DNA of 20,658 bases from Paulinella micropora (Eukaryota; Cercozoa; Imbricatea; Euglyphida): contig BJOX01000007.1 of NCBI GenBank assembly GCA_009731375.1, positions 1,841,454-1,862,111 on the forward strand. Direction: 5' to 3'. A program made the translations under genes and the position numbers. The notes under the pieces are model-generated. The model made no database searches. It saw only the letters and a program-made list of their open reading frames with translations, and had not been told where the DNA came from. Each line of letters begins with the position of its first letter. Within the stretch, counting starts at the first letter, position 1. Shown piece after piece: positions 1-8,544 of the stretch.

Positions 1-12
1 TGTGTGTGTGTG
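1..12. repeat. (TG)n at left edge
   Basis: Pure TG dinucleotides form the left edge of the window. The right edge is also a TG array followed by homopolymer, so both ends look like places where assembly stopped at a simple repeat. Confidence 0.8.
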
Positions 13-43
13 CAAAAATCAACACATATACAATGATGCTTAG

Positions 44-637
44 GAGACTGCAGCTGGTGGCGTGTCAGAGGAAGGAGTCAGCTCAACCCTTAACACCATG
101 CTGGAGGCTCACAGCAAGAAGCTGTTGGCAGACATGGCCAAGGCTAAGGAAGAGGAAAGGAAGGAAAGAGAGAAGGAAAGGGAGAAGGAGAGGAAGGAAA
201 GGGAGAAGGAGAGGAATGAAAGGGAGAAGGAGAAGAAGGAAAGAGAGAAGGAGAAGGAGAAGGAGGAAAGAGAGAAGGAGAAGGAGAAGGAGAAGGAGAG
301 GCTTGCCAAGGAAAAAGAGGAGAAGGAGAGGCTTGCCAAGGAAAAAGAGAAGAATAAACAGAACAGGAAGAAAAGAGGTAAGACTGAAGTAAACGATGAG
401 GCAGACGAAGAAGATACTGAAGAAGAGCAAGAGCAGCCAAAGAGCAGAAAAACTAACAAAAACAAACAGAATAACGAGACTAGCGATATTGCAAAACTTC
501 TTGCTATATTGCAAGCTCGTGATTCTTGTGTAAACACCACACCTCCCCGGAACGTTAACGTCACGCCCAGCACCCACACTAACTCATCACCTTGGTTTGA
601 GTTTGCTCTAGCATCAATGGCATTGAATCACAAATAA
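44..637 (+). CDS. Charged coiled-coil protein, probable 3'-terminal exon
   Basis: An open frame of 197 codons ends in TAA at 635-637. The frame is open back to a TAG at 41-43 that also reads as a splice acceptor (tgcttag|GAG), so I take this as the last exon of a gene starting outside the window. The alternative is a start at the in-frame ATG at 98. After a short N-terminal part there is a long run of Lys, Glu and Arg (about 140-370) made of REKEK-type repeats, including a repeated KERLAKEKE unit. This would form a long single helix or coiled coil. An acidic patch (ADEEDTEEEQEQ) and a hydrophobic segment (IAKLLAILQARD) follow. The repeat stretch is purine-rich, so codons there are GAG, AAG and GAA. 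The family is not recognised. A DNA- or RNA-associated scaffold is possible, but nothing shows it. Confidence 0.6.
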   Translation, partial: ETAAGGVSEEGVSSTLNTMLEAHSKKLLADMAKAKEEERKEREKEREKERKEREKERNEREKEKKEREKEKEKEEREKEKEKEKERLAKEKEEKERLAKEKEKNKQNRKKRGKTEVNDEADEEDTEEEQEQPKSRKTNKNKQNNETSDIAKLLAILQARDSCVNTTPPRNVNVTPSTHTNSSPWFEFALASMALNHK

Positions 638-1297
638 TACATGTGTATGCATGCAAAGGTAGGCTATCCTCGCTCGTACATGCAATCAGCTTGTTTTTTT
701 TTTGTAGGCACTTGGAGATACACTTTGATCTTTTTGATGCCTGCGTGTGCACGTGAGCACCTATCATTCAGATCAATTTCAAATCCAACTAAGCTTCTGT
801 AATATTATAATAATTAGTTAATATTTGCTTAAAACGATATGTGTGCAAATCAATTGCATCTTCGTTGCATGCTTCTCTCCGTTCCACTCCTCCTCTATCC
901 TTCCCCTCCCGACACGTCCCCCTACCTAAAAAAAACTAAGTCCGCAAGCTAATTTGTGAGTAGAAGTGAGGAAAATAAAGTAAAATAATGCTATAATGAT
1001 AAATAAAGCTGGTTTCCTTTGTTATCGCAACGGCACGCTGTTATATTCTGATTGCCGACACCAAATAAACATAGAAAAATCGTCGTAAAACGTGGTTTCG
1101 GACCGGTTAAAAATCAGTCTTTTTTTGAAGTTAAAGTGATTTAACATTAATAAAAACACTTTTTATTATCATTCCTATGCTTTCTACAAACAGTGGAAGC
1201 AATATAAATAAGCTCCTGTTAGTTTGGGAGAAATTGACATAATGTCTTGAAAAATTTCGGAAAAAGTGACCCCCCCTAGTTAGCCGTTTTCTTTGTT
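638..1297. other. AT-rich spacer with poly(A)-signal candidates
   Basis: No convincing gene is seen on either strand. AATAAA hexamers lie at 974-979 and 1002-1007 on the + strand, about 340-370 bp past the stop of the charged-protein gene. They could be its polyadenylation signals, but the stretch is AT-rich and such hexamers arise by chance. Confidence 0.4.
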
Positions 1298-1355
<58 letters not shown>

Positions 1356-1378
1356 CACTACTGCTGCTGCTGCTGATG

Positions 1379-1423
<45 letters not shown>

Positions 1424-1489
1424 GTACTACTACTACAACTACCACTACCACTACTACTACTACTACTACTACTGTGAGAGAGAGAGAGA
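1298..1489. repeat. (ACT)n array followed by (GA)n
   Basis: An array of ACT triplets with a few GCT, CAC and AGT interruptions runs to 1473, followed by a short GA array. On the minus strand the triplet is AGT, which reads as polyserine in the frame that passes through the exon at 1656-1896. A polyserine tract after a module also occurs in the 4-9 kb cluster. Confidence 0.9.
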
Positions 1490-1655
1490 CCTTTTTTTTT
1501 TTGGGTGGGGGGGGGGGACTTTGCTTTTTGGGGAGCAGGGTCCGGGGTTGGGGCCGCTGGGCGCCTGGGACGACGCGAACGTCCTCGCGTGTCCGTTTGT
1601 CGCAATCCTACACTGCAAGTGGAACAAAATACTGTGGCTAAACGGTCGTGCTTAC

Positions 1656-1896
1656 CTTCAGGCCAGTCTTGAGTGGAGGACACTCTCTTGGTGGTTTGAT
1701 CGTAGGTGTGGATTATCCCGCAAGGGACTTGGGTTTCAAACGCGCGATTGGTGGGCCAGTCCCAGTACAGCCTCTTCACCTCCTCACTTATCACGCAGTC
1801 TTCCAAGCGCACCAGGTCCTTGGAGTCATTCACCGTCAGCCACACTTCCACGCCGTCTTCCACTTCCTTGACGCGGTAGGTGTTGATGACGGACAC
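1656..1896 (-). CDS. Internal exon of an unrecognised gene
   Basis: A 241-bp exon is bounded on the minus strand by an acceptor (caatgattcag|GTGTCC) and a donor (CCTGAAG|GTAAGC). The enclosed frame is open and looks like folded protein, with motifs such as VEVWLTVNDSKDLVRLEDC and VKRLYWDWP. It is rich in Val, Asp, Glu and Trp, and third codon positions are mostly G or C. The opposite strand also has open frames here, but they lack the splice signals and balanced composition. If the donor is not used, the same frame runs into a basic and Pro-rich stretch and then the polyserine coded by the ACT array. Partner exons were not identified. Function unknown. Confidence 0.55.
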
Positions 1897-2504
1897 CTGA
1901 ATCATTGAAACGGCTTTCCTTGAACACAATAGATTTGAGTTCTGACCTTGCATCTTCGGCGCTTTCGGCAGTATCGTTGGGACCCGCAAATTCAAATCTA
2001 TAGGTGGCATGCAAATTCAAACCTATATGTGGTATCTAACTATTGACTTCAATGCTATATTTTGAATTGTTTCATGATGGACCACGGGTTTTGCGAATTA
2101 AAGTTGTTGGACCTCAGCCTCTTCGTGAGCATTCGTGCCTGCGAATTAGGGGAAGTGTAACTGACTACAGAGTTTGACGGTAGACTTTGCAGCAATCTTT
2201 CAAATCTCTTCAATTTTTTCAAAAAACACACAAGGAATGATTTGAAAGCACAGTGCGAACAGAAGAAACGACCCGTTGCCACGTATTCAGCCCGTAATGC
2301 CCCACTACTGCCTGCATTGTCTGTTTTTTAAGTGCCAAAAGGGCAATTTTTCAACGTCCGTCCGATCCCCCGGCTGACCGTCCGATGAAAGTCTGGCAGT
2401 AGGAATTCAATCGAATCATTTTCTGAATGCTAAACCTAACATAAAACTGCGTTGTTAGGACCTGATTGCATTCGAGTCCGCTTTTTTGTTTATTGATTTG
2501 TTCA

Positions 2505-3716
2505 ATGGAACGCCAAGAAATAGAAGAGGTCGAGGCGGGTGACAGCGATGGACCCACGAACACCGGTAACAAACCTTCCACTGTCACTCACTTTATCCTG
2601 CGATAATTGCTTTCTTTCAGAGCAGTCCTTCTTTGAAGTGGTCTTGAATGGCGCCCCAAACGGAGCTTCATCTGAGTCGAACGAGAGCTGCAACAGCGAT
2701 TCCAGGCTTCATCGCAAGAGAGGTAGGCCTCGGTTGGATGTGAACAAGCTGCCACAGAAGCAAGCAAGAAATATAGAGTATGTACGTAAAAGCAGAGAGC
2801 GCAAGAGAATCAGACAATCAGTTGAGCAGACTTTCACTGATGAGCAGCTCAAGGAGCTGCTTTTGTCTGAGAGAGGGGTGCAGTTATTCCCTCAGACCAG
2901 CGCACTTGTACAGCCTAAGTTTGCAGAGGAAGAAGCTGTTCAAGCTATGCGTAGCACATTATGTGCAATGCCCAAGCGTTCGGCAAACAAGCAGGCCATA
3001 GTGGGGCAGTTGCGATCGCAGATGTCAGGCAAAGCATTCCACAAACGGTTTGATACTGTCGAGCGCGGGTATGCTAGAAAGGCCGCCAAGGTAATGAAGG
3101 AAGCCAAAGAAAAGGGATATTCGAATATTTTCAATCAGCAAGTACAGCATAATTTGGAGCGGGAACACATTTCGGAGCTTGAACGTAAGCACACGGTGGA
3201 AACTACTGTGAGTAGTTGGATGCTAAGTCGGGATCGACCGCTGCTTTTTGGTACGGTAACCTGGGATCATTTTACCAATGGTATGTCCAGGAGGGCTTTC
3301 CTGATATGTTTTCTAAAATGGCCACCGAGACAGGATCAGTAGAGAGTTTACATACTACTCTTGGCGCGTCGAAGTGGCTGGTTAACAACTGCATGGCGTA
3401 CACGTGCAAAGTCATCATGGAGGGCCAGTGCAGTAATAATCCATGTAGACACCAGTACGCCCCTCGGTGCGAAAGAAAGTTTAGGAAGATATTGCTGGAG
3501 TGTAGCGTGACTTTTCGTTGTGCCACAAAGGAAGTGGATTGTCCATACCACAACAGCTAAGATATGTGGAGGTTACAGCTGCAAGCCGAGCTGGCTAAAC
3601 CTACTGAGGCCCAGGACCTGAAGAAGATTCAGGAACTACGTCACGATATTACCAAAGCCGAAGAGCATTTCAAGTATTTCGAGACACAGCGACCGTACCT
3701 TTATGTTTGTCAATAG
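2505..3716 (+). pseudogene. Broken GRPR-motif gene, possibly transposase-like
   Basis: The ATG at 2505 opens an acidic 20-codon first exon. A 55-bp intron (2566-2620) then joins it in frame to a long second exon. That exon has a basic AT-hook-like motif (RKRGRPRL), a basic segment (YVRKSRERKRIRQ), helical Lys/Arg-rich stretches, and after a frame change a segment with SGSTAAFWYGNLGSFYQWY. Next come a Cys/His-rich part (CSNNPCRHQYAPRC, CPYH) and a final helix (ITKAEEHFKYFETQRPYL). Two lesions are seen. The frame shifts by one base near 3220-3230, and an in-frame TAA lies at 3558-3560, after which the same frame stays open to 3714-3716. The order of basic domain, SG-x-FWY segment, Cys/His part and HxxxxxQRPY helix recalls the N-terminal half of large protist and invertebrate transposase-like proteins that precede a DDE domain. 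That is an inference from pattern. No DDE domain is visible because the gene runs into microsatellites. Confidence 0.5.
2566..2620 (+). other. 55-bp intron
   Basis: GTAACA at the 5' end and tttctttcag at the 3' end. Removing it joins an acidic first exon to the GRPR exon in frame (codon GAG split after its first base). Without splicing the first frame stops within a few codons. A CTCAC-type branch site lies inside. Confidence 0.65.
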
Positions 3717-3762
3717 TAGTAGTAGCAGTAGTAGTAGTAGTAATAGTAGTAGTAGCAGCAGC

Positions 3763-3794
<32 letters not shown>

Positions 3795-3818
3795 CAGTAG
3801 TAGTAGTAGTAGTAGTAA
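3714..3818. repeat. (TAG)n array
   Basis: TAG triplets with some CAG and TAA interruptions. The first TAG is the final stop of the broken gene at 2505-3716, so the array either truncated that gene or expanded in its 3' end. Confidence 0.9.
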
Positions 3819-3834
3819 TCACAGTGATAGTAAT

Positions 3835-4087
3835 GGAAGAAGAAGAAAAAGAAGAAGAAGAAGAAGAAGAAGAAGAAGAAGAAGAAGAAGAAGAAGAAGA
3901 AGAAGAAGAAGAAAAAGAAAAAGAAGAAGAAAAAGAAGAAGAAGAAGAAGAAGAAGAAGAAGAAGAAGAAGAAGAAGAAGAAGAAGAAGGAGAAGAAGAA
4001 GAAGGAGATCTAGAAGAAGAAGAAAAAAGAAGAAGAAGAAGAAGAAAAAAGAAGAAGAAGAAGAAGAAGAAGAAGAAGAAGAAGAAG

Positions 4088-4118
<31 letters not shown>
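3835..4118. repeat. (GAA)n homopurine array, about 280 bp
   Basis: Almost pure GAA triplets with a few AAA, GGA and one GATCT interruption. The strand is nearly all purine. On the minus strand (TTC/TCT/CTT) one register reads polyserine and continues directly from the C-terminal exon of the module at 4119-4464, so part of it may be coding linker. Homopurine GAA tracts of this length can form triplex structures and expand (known for GAA repeats). Confidence 0.9.
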
Positions 4119-4119
<1 letters not shown>

Positions 4120-4464
4120 GGGGTGGGTGGAGGAGCCGAAATTTGCACTAGTTGTAAACAATCTTGGCAAATTCCGGCAAGCTCCTTGTCTCCTACTAAC
4201 TCCGCCAGTGTGCCGAAAAATTCCAGAGACTTGATGACACCCGAAGCAGCTTCTTCACCCAACAGGTTTGCTAAATTTGTGCCTTCCCGTACCTGCTGCA
4301 TGAGCGGGGCCAGTACCACAAAGTACCGCGTCCGCAGGTGGATGCCGTCCTCAGTGCGAGGTAGTGTTATGTACCGAAAACCTGCCCCGGGACTTGCAAT
4401 ACGAAAACTGTCACTTTCTCTTCCAGCCGGATCACGAACATCCTGTGGAGTCGGAATCAGATAC
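4119..4464 (-). CDS. Module U2, C-terminal exon
   Basis: This exon follows a good acceptor (ttaatattag|GTATCTG) and continues the frame from 4550 across an 85-bp intron. Visible motifs are YLIPTPQDVRDP, a Pro/Gly segment, and a helical region with LRTRYFVVLAPLMQQVREG, then amphipathic helices (VIKSLEFFGTLAELVG, LAGICQDCLQLVQ). It ends in APPPTPTSS and runs into polyserine coded by the GAA array on the other strand. The LRTRYFVVLAPLMQQVREG part lines up with EIRSGLMTYVMLPVLETLRRR in the 7.5-8.4 kb segment. No known domain is recognised. The true stop is not seen. Confidence 0.55.
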
Positions 4465-4549
4465 CTAATATTAACATGTTTACAGTTACGGTTACAAACA
4501 ATGATGGTAACGAACAATGCTTATTCACACATCGGTAACGTGTACCCAC
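4465..4549 (-). other. 85-bp intron in module U2
   Basis: On the minus strand the donor is GGGGCAAG|GTGGGT and the acceptor is ttaatattag|GTATCTG. Joining leaves the frame intact, giving DSSDGAR then YLIPTPQ. The intron holds stop codons in the coding frame, which supports splicing. Confidence 0.6.
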
Positions 4550-5277
4550 CTTGCCCCGTCGCTGCTATCCAGGCGGTTATGCAGCTCCCACAATGCATGA
4601 TTGTAGTGCTGGCGTTGCTCAGGCAGAAATCTCCTTACGCCTGCCGAGCAGGAAGGGGAGGAAGGGCCGGAGGATGAGGAGGAGCGAGACATCAAGATCG
4701 GTGTCCCACACGCATTGCTACGCTGCAGTGTAACAATTTGGCACAGTCTCGGTTTGCATATGGGAGCAGAGGTACCAGCACTTGTTTGCTCGTGAAACTG
4801 GCGTCGTGTTGTACCTGTCCAATGTCTACCAGAAATCTACGGAATTTGTCTTGTAGCTGGTCATCCGGGCACACACCCACACTGGCGGTGTGAAAGTCGG
4901 CGTAAAACAATGGTAAGCGCTTCCCATACACTTGTCGGTTTTTATTCTGATGGTAAAACAACAACATCCATCGTGCAGGGTCCTCCTCAGCTTCCGAAAC
5001 CATGTACACCGGCATCACCACAGTCTTCCACTTCTTAGGTCTACCAGCCACACACATACATATGAGCTTGGTCCAATTGTCACAGCATCTGTACCTGCTA
5101 GCCTGCCAGTACCGCAACGAAAATTCTCTAGCCTTTTCAGGTTCTTGGATGAGGTGTTGGTGCAAGTCAGGTGGCAACAAGCAATTCATCCTTTTTGACA
5201 TCGTCCGTACCAAGGCGTCCTAAGGCCCACTTCATCACGTCCCTGTGAACTTCTTGCGTGTGTTCCTTGATTGCATA
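4550..5277 (-). pseudogene. Module U2 core, with frame changes
   Basis: Read on the minus strand in order: a segment with HRDVMKWALGRLGTDDVKKDELL; a one-base frame change near 5180; LPPDLHQHLIQEPEKAREFSLRYW; then a strand-rich block with KKWKTVVMPVYMV, ARWMLLFYHQNKN and LPLFYADFHTAS; then CPDDQLQDKFRRFLVDIGQV. A second frame change (or small intron) near 4740 leads to a serine-rich linker (SRSSSSSGPSSPSCSAG) and VRRFLPEQRQHYNHALWEL just before the intron. Each part has a counterpart in module U1: KW-x-LGRL, LLL-x-P, MPV...RW-x-LF-x-Y, FY-x-DF. The family is not recognised. The frame changes suggest a pseudogene or assembly indels. Confidence 0.5.
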
Positions 5278-6009
5278 TCAACACCCACCACAGTACACCG
5301 TAGAAATCACTGTCATCACAATTTGTGGGAAAAGACCTACGTGACAGCGATGGTGGACCTGGACATAGACGTCCGCGATTGTCGCTGCGGGCCACTTCTC
5401 CCCGAAGTAAGCATGGTCGTTGTTTGGTAGAGGGGGGTTGAAATCATAAGCGGTGGTCAACCACTCAAGCGTAGACTGAGCACGATCCCAAGGGCAACTC
5501 GAAGTCAGGCCAGACGATGAGGACCCGGCGGATTCGAGAGTGGGAGCAGATGAACAGGTAGAAGAGGTGGAAGGAAAAGGGAAGGGATGGGAAGTGGTGG
5601 AAGAGGAGGAAGAGGAGGAGGAAGAAGAGGAAGAGCGAGAAGAGGAGGAAGAGGATGACGGAACCAGCGCGTGCTGATCATCTGCGAGCGCGTGCTGATC
5701 TTCCGCGCACATACTGGTACTGGATGAAGAGCTGGAAGAGGAGGAAGGGGATGACGGAACCAGCGCGTGCTGATCATCTGCGAGCGCGTGCTGATCTTCC
5801 GCGCACATACTAGATGAAGAGCTGGAAGAGGAGGAAGAGGATGACGGAACCAGCACGTGCTGATCATCTGCGAGCGCGTGCTGATCTTCCGCGCACATAC
5901 TGGTAGGATTCATATACTTGGTCAGCTCGTTTTCGTTGTCCGTCCAATCCGAGTTTCCCTCTTCCTTGAACTGTTGCAGCAAGTCAGGGTCTGTAAACAG
6001 GTTTGCCCT
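5278..6009 (-). CDS. Serine-rich linker and LEW segment of modular protein
   Basis: One open frame continues from module U1 after its in-frame TAG. It begins with NLFTDPDLLQQFKEEGN and TDNENELTKYM, then has three tandem units containing CAEDQHALADDQHALVPSS separated by polyserine, then a Ser/Pro/Thr-rich stretch. It closes with CPWDRAQSTLEWLTTAYD, FGEKWPAATIADVYVQVHHRC and a short tail. Copy B at 19.5 kb has the same start (TDNEEELATYM, AEKQHALV) without the tandem units. The LEW...KWP...VQVHHRC block matches LLEWW...VWP...VQVHQRC at 6.9-7.1 kb, so it is the start of the next module. Linker length varies through a coding minisatellite. Confidence 0.55.
   Translation of the reverse strand, partial: RANLFTDPDLLQQFKEEGNSDWTDNENELTKYMNPTSMCAEDQHALADDQHVLVPSSSSSSSSSSSSMCAEDQHALADDQHALVPSSPSSSSSSSSSTSMCAEDQHALADDQHALVPSSSSSSSRSSSSSSSSSSSSTTSHPFPFPSTSSTCSSAPTLESAGSSSSGLTSSCPWDRAQSTLEWLTTAYDFNPPLPNNDHAYFGEKWPAATIADVYVQVHHRCHVGLFPQIVMTVISTVYCGGC
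5654..5905 (-). repeat. Coding minisatellite, 90-96 bp units x about 2.7
   Basis: Units start at 5654, 5750 and 5840 (96 and 90 bp apart, both multiples of three). Each codes on the minus strand for a doubled DQHAL motif (EDQHAL, then DDQHAL) and a polyserine run. The last unit is partial. Units are nearly identical, which implies recent expansion with frame kept. Confidence 0.85.
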
Positions 6010-7110
6010 CTAAGCGGGGAGTCCTTGCATCCAGTTGGTGTCGTCGTCGCCTCGCAACCACGACGTAGTATCCAACACCATCATGCACCGGCGCTGTTTT
6101 TTCACGAACTCCTGTAGCAACTCTTTTTGAGAGATCCTATGGGTGTATAGCTTTTTCTCCGCGGGTGGGCCCTCTGCCCCATTAGGTACTTTGCGAGCGT
6201 AGGGTAAGAAACACCGTAGATGTTTCCTGAGACCTCCCGTTGTGTCCCTGCAATCTCTACAACTTCGAAAACTGCGTCCCTCTTGCCTAATTGAAGTTTG
6301 CCGAAAAGAATCGCGCCCGGTGGGGAGTAATTCATGACTTGGAGAACAGCCAAACTGTCCTTTTGTTGCATTTGAAGGGTTGCGGAGCAAAGTTGGCATC
6401 ATCCCCAGGACTCTATGTAAGGTTTGCTGTCCGGCAGCTAATGTAGGGTCAGCGCTTCCTTCATCCGTGCAATAGTCCCGTTCTGCTGTGCTTGAGTCAA
6501 AGTCGACGTAAAACGTTGGGTATCCGCCCCCACAGAACTTCTTGAATTTGTTATACCAAAACAAAATCCAGCGTCCATTTCCCGCTTGGACCGGCATCAA
6601 AACAGTGTGACACTTCTTGAGTCTGTCAACCCTATGAAATAATAGACAACGAACTCATTAAGTTCACAACCACAATGATTGATCAGATCCGCACCCCTCA
6701 ATCTTTAAGCAGGGAGACAACCACTTGCGTGGTTCGTCTGGACGTTTGGAGAGCTCACTGGCCGCGCAGGGTGATAACAGCAGAAAGCCCTGGTTTAAAG
6801 CTTCCATGAAGAGACGTCCCAATAACCATTTGATCACTGCCAAGTTCACTACTCCCTCGTACTCCCTCGTAGTTCCCAACTGCCTACCAACATCAGCCAA
6901 ACAACGTCTTAGATTCCGACACAGGCACCCGTAGCAAAAAATCAGTGTCAACACAGTCACCCGCACAGCGTTGGTGGACCTGGACATCGGCGTCCCGCAC
7001 ATCAGCGAGCCCATGGAAATCTAAGGGCCAGACCTTTGGAAAGTCCGAAGTTCGTGGATCTGGTGTTGGGGAGTCGCAGTCCAACCTGTTATTCCACCAT
7101 TCCAGCAAAG
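6010..7110 (-). pseudogene. Module U1, paralogue of U2 and copy B
   Basis: In minus-strand order: LLEWWNNRLD, VWPLDFHGLADV, DADVQVHQRC; then in another frame REYEGVVNLAVIKWLLGRL, GFLLLSPCAASEL and RPDEPRKWL; an acceptor-like site near 6632 (tttcatag); a block with LKKCHTVLMPVQAG, GRWILFWYNKF and YPTFYVDFDSS; LHRVLGMMPTLL; MNYSPPGAILFGKLQLGK; GVSYPTLAKYL; KKLYTHRISQ; RCMMVLDTTSWLRGDDD and NWMQG. Aligned to copy B, U1 has one extra base near 6350, one missing base near 6190 and a TAG (6010-6012) where copy B has a Tyr codon. The frame stays open past the TAG into the linker. These lesions point to a pseudogene unless they are assembly errors. No recognised family. Confidence 0.55.
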
Positions 7111-7114
7111 ACAC

Positions 7115-7168
7115 GGGGGGGGGGGGGGGGGGGGGGGGGGGGGAGGGGGGGGAAAGGGNNNNNNNNNN
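7115..7168. repeat. Poly-G tract ending in an assembly gap
   Basis: A run of 29 G is followed by further short G runs and then ten N (7159-7168). The gap presumably exists because the G tract blocked sequencing. The tract could form G-quadruplexes. The true sequence between the serine-rich part on the right and module U1 on the left is unknown. Confidence 0.9.
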
Positions 7169-7376
7169 AAGAAATCGAGGAAGAGGAACAACAGGAGGCA
7201 GAGGAAGAAGTTGAGGAAGAGGAGCAAGAGGAGCACGAGAAGGACAATGAGGAAGAGGAGGCCCTGGAACAAGAAGGGGACGAGGAATTCGAGGAGGTTG
7301 AGGAGTTGCGTGAGGAGGAGGAAACCGATGAAGAAGAGGAGGAGGGAAAACAGCAGGAGGAAGAAGGAGAGGGGTG
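7169..7376 (-). repeat. GGA/GAA-rich stretch, serine-rich linker on minus strand
   Basis: Purine-rich imperfect triplets. Plus-strand frames read poly-Glu and one minus frame reads an almost unbroken Ser-rich chain with scattered Cys, Arg and Asn. Because the modules on both sides lie on the minus strand and the other linkers are polyserine, I favour a serine linker on the minus strand over an acidic protein on the plus strand. Confidence 0.45.
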
Positions 7377-7462
7377 AGACAAGGCACAAGGGATTCCCTC
7401 TGGTATGCTGTGCTTGGAGTTCGCGCTCCTTGCTTCGGACCAGTAACCGCAGCTGCGTTTAC

Positions 7463-8424
7463 CATCGACTGTATCATCATTTTTGTCGAACGCCCCTTCC
7501 AACTGTAACCAGTCTTCGCCCTTGGCAAGGTTGAATACTGTTTCCAAAGGTAACCAATCTGGTCGCCTGCCGAGAAGGTACAACTTCACCTGAGGTGAAG
7601 AATAAGGGGTATCCGGACAAGGATTAGCGAAACTGGGCAGGCAACGACGCCGGAGGGTTTCCAGGACAGGAAGCATTACGTACGTCATTAGCCCGCTGCG
7701 TATTTCGTTGTGCGGAGCTACTCTTCTCAACATCAACCGCGCGTGTATTTGGACACATCGAACCCCGGTGCCAGTCTTATCTTCCTCGTTTTCCAGAATT
7801 GCAAGGTCTTGAGCAATAGCTTGTACTTGGTTGCATACAACTTTGATAGCGTTCTCAATCTGTGTGTTCTTCTGAGCAGGTGCTTGCTGGCTCGCACCCA
7901 ACTCGTGTATTCAGGTGGCAATACCCCATCGCGTGCAACAGCAACGCTTCTGCCAGTGCAGAGGGACTCCCTGAGCCTGGGGCCTTGATGTCATGTCCAG
8001 TGGAATCGCCACATTGTTTACAGCTTTTCATGGTTGTTGTCACGCCCAGAGTTTCATCCACTCTGCAGTTCACGACGCATGTACACTGCGCACCTACGGT
8101 AGCACCAGCAGTGATGTCCACGTTGAACCATCTGGCGCCAGCGGCTTCTTCCCGGTAAGGGCCCGAAATGGTTGCAATGGGGACGTCGGTACTGCCATTT
8201 CTCTCCCGTCTGGGTTCAAATCCCCTGTTTCCAACTTCCCCGTGTGGAAGCTCTTGCTCTCCCTCCTGCGCATGCCACATGAAACGAACATGTGGCGAAC
8301 GCAATTGTGTGTGTGGATGCGCCCACACCAGCAACCGCCTGGAACAGTAGCTATTCATGCCCCAAGTGCCAAGTGCAGGGGCGACATTGCCTAAGTCAAA
8401 CCAAGCATGAATGTCAATAAGCAA
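7463..8424 (-). CDS. Segment U0 of the modular family, frame-shifted
   Basis: The first minus frame has EEAAGARWFNVDITAGATV, two Cys pairs (CTCVVNC, CKQCG) that could bind zinc, and a helix with SALAEALLLHAMGYCHLNTRV. Near 7895-7905 the frame changes by one base and continues as ASQQAPAQKNTQIENAIKVV, NQVQAIAQDLAILENEED, EIRSGLMTYVMLPVLETLRRR, LYLLGRRPDWLPLETVF and FDKNDDTVDG, ending at a possible donor (GATG|GTAAAC) at 7463. The second half aligns by eye with the U2 C-terminal region (ALWELHNRLDSSDG, then LRTRYFVVLAPL). The upstream start is unclear, since the frame opens without ATG near 8424. The role is unknown. Confidence 0.45.
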
Positions 8425-8458
8425 TGAGCCTTGTGAATATTGATAAGCAATGAGCCTT
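8417..8458. repeat. Short 25-bp direct duplication
   Basis: The 17-mer ataagcaatgagccttg occurs at 8417 and again at 8442. It sits just upstream (minus strand) of segment U0. Confidence 0.7.
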
Positions 8459-8544
8459 GGCGTTGAGCAGTCACGGTTTCAAGCGTATGTGTTATTTCGT
8501 ACGCGATAATACCCAATGACACATCATTCAACGCTCGCTCGCTG

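Noticed and set aside
6-392. Arg/Lys-rich frame overlapping the first gene
   Set aside because: It starts at GTG and is the shifted reading of the purine-rich coiled-coil stretch; the other frame has a normal composition at both ends.
1521-1908. Plus-strand frames over the 1656-1896 exon
   Set aside because: They lack splice signals and have Pro/Ser/His composition typical of the antisense of a real exon.
2055-2282. Minus-strand frame with CSHC motif
   Set aside because: Short, no splice or start context, and no conserved pattern beyond two Cys.
7169-7377. Acidic poly-Glu protein on the plus strand
   Set aside because: Purine triplets give poly-Glu automatically. Flanking modules are on the minus strand, where the same stretch reads as a serine linker.
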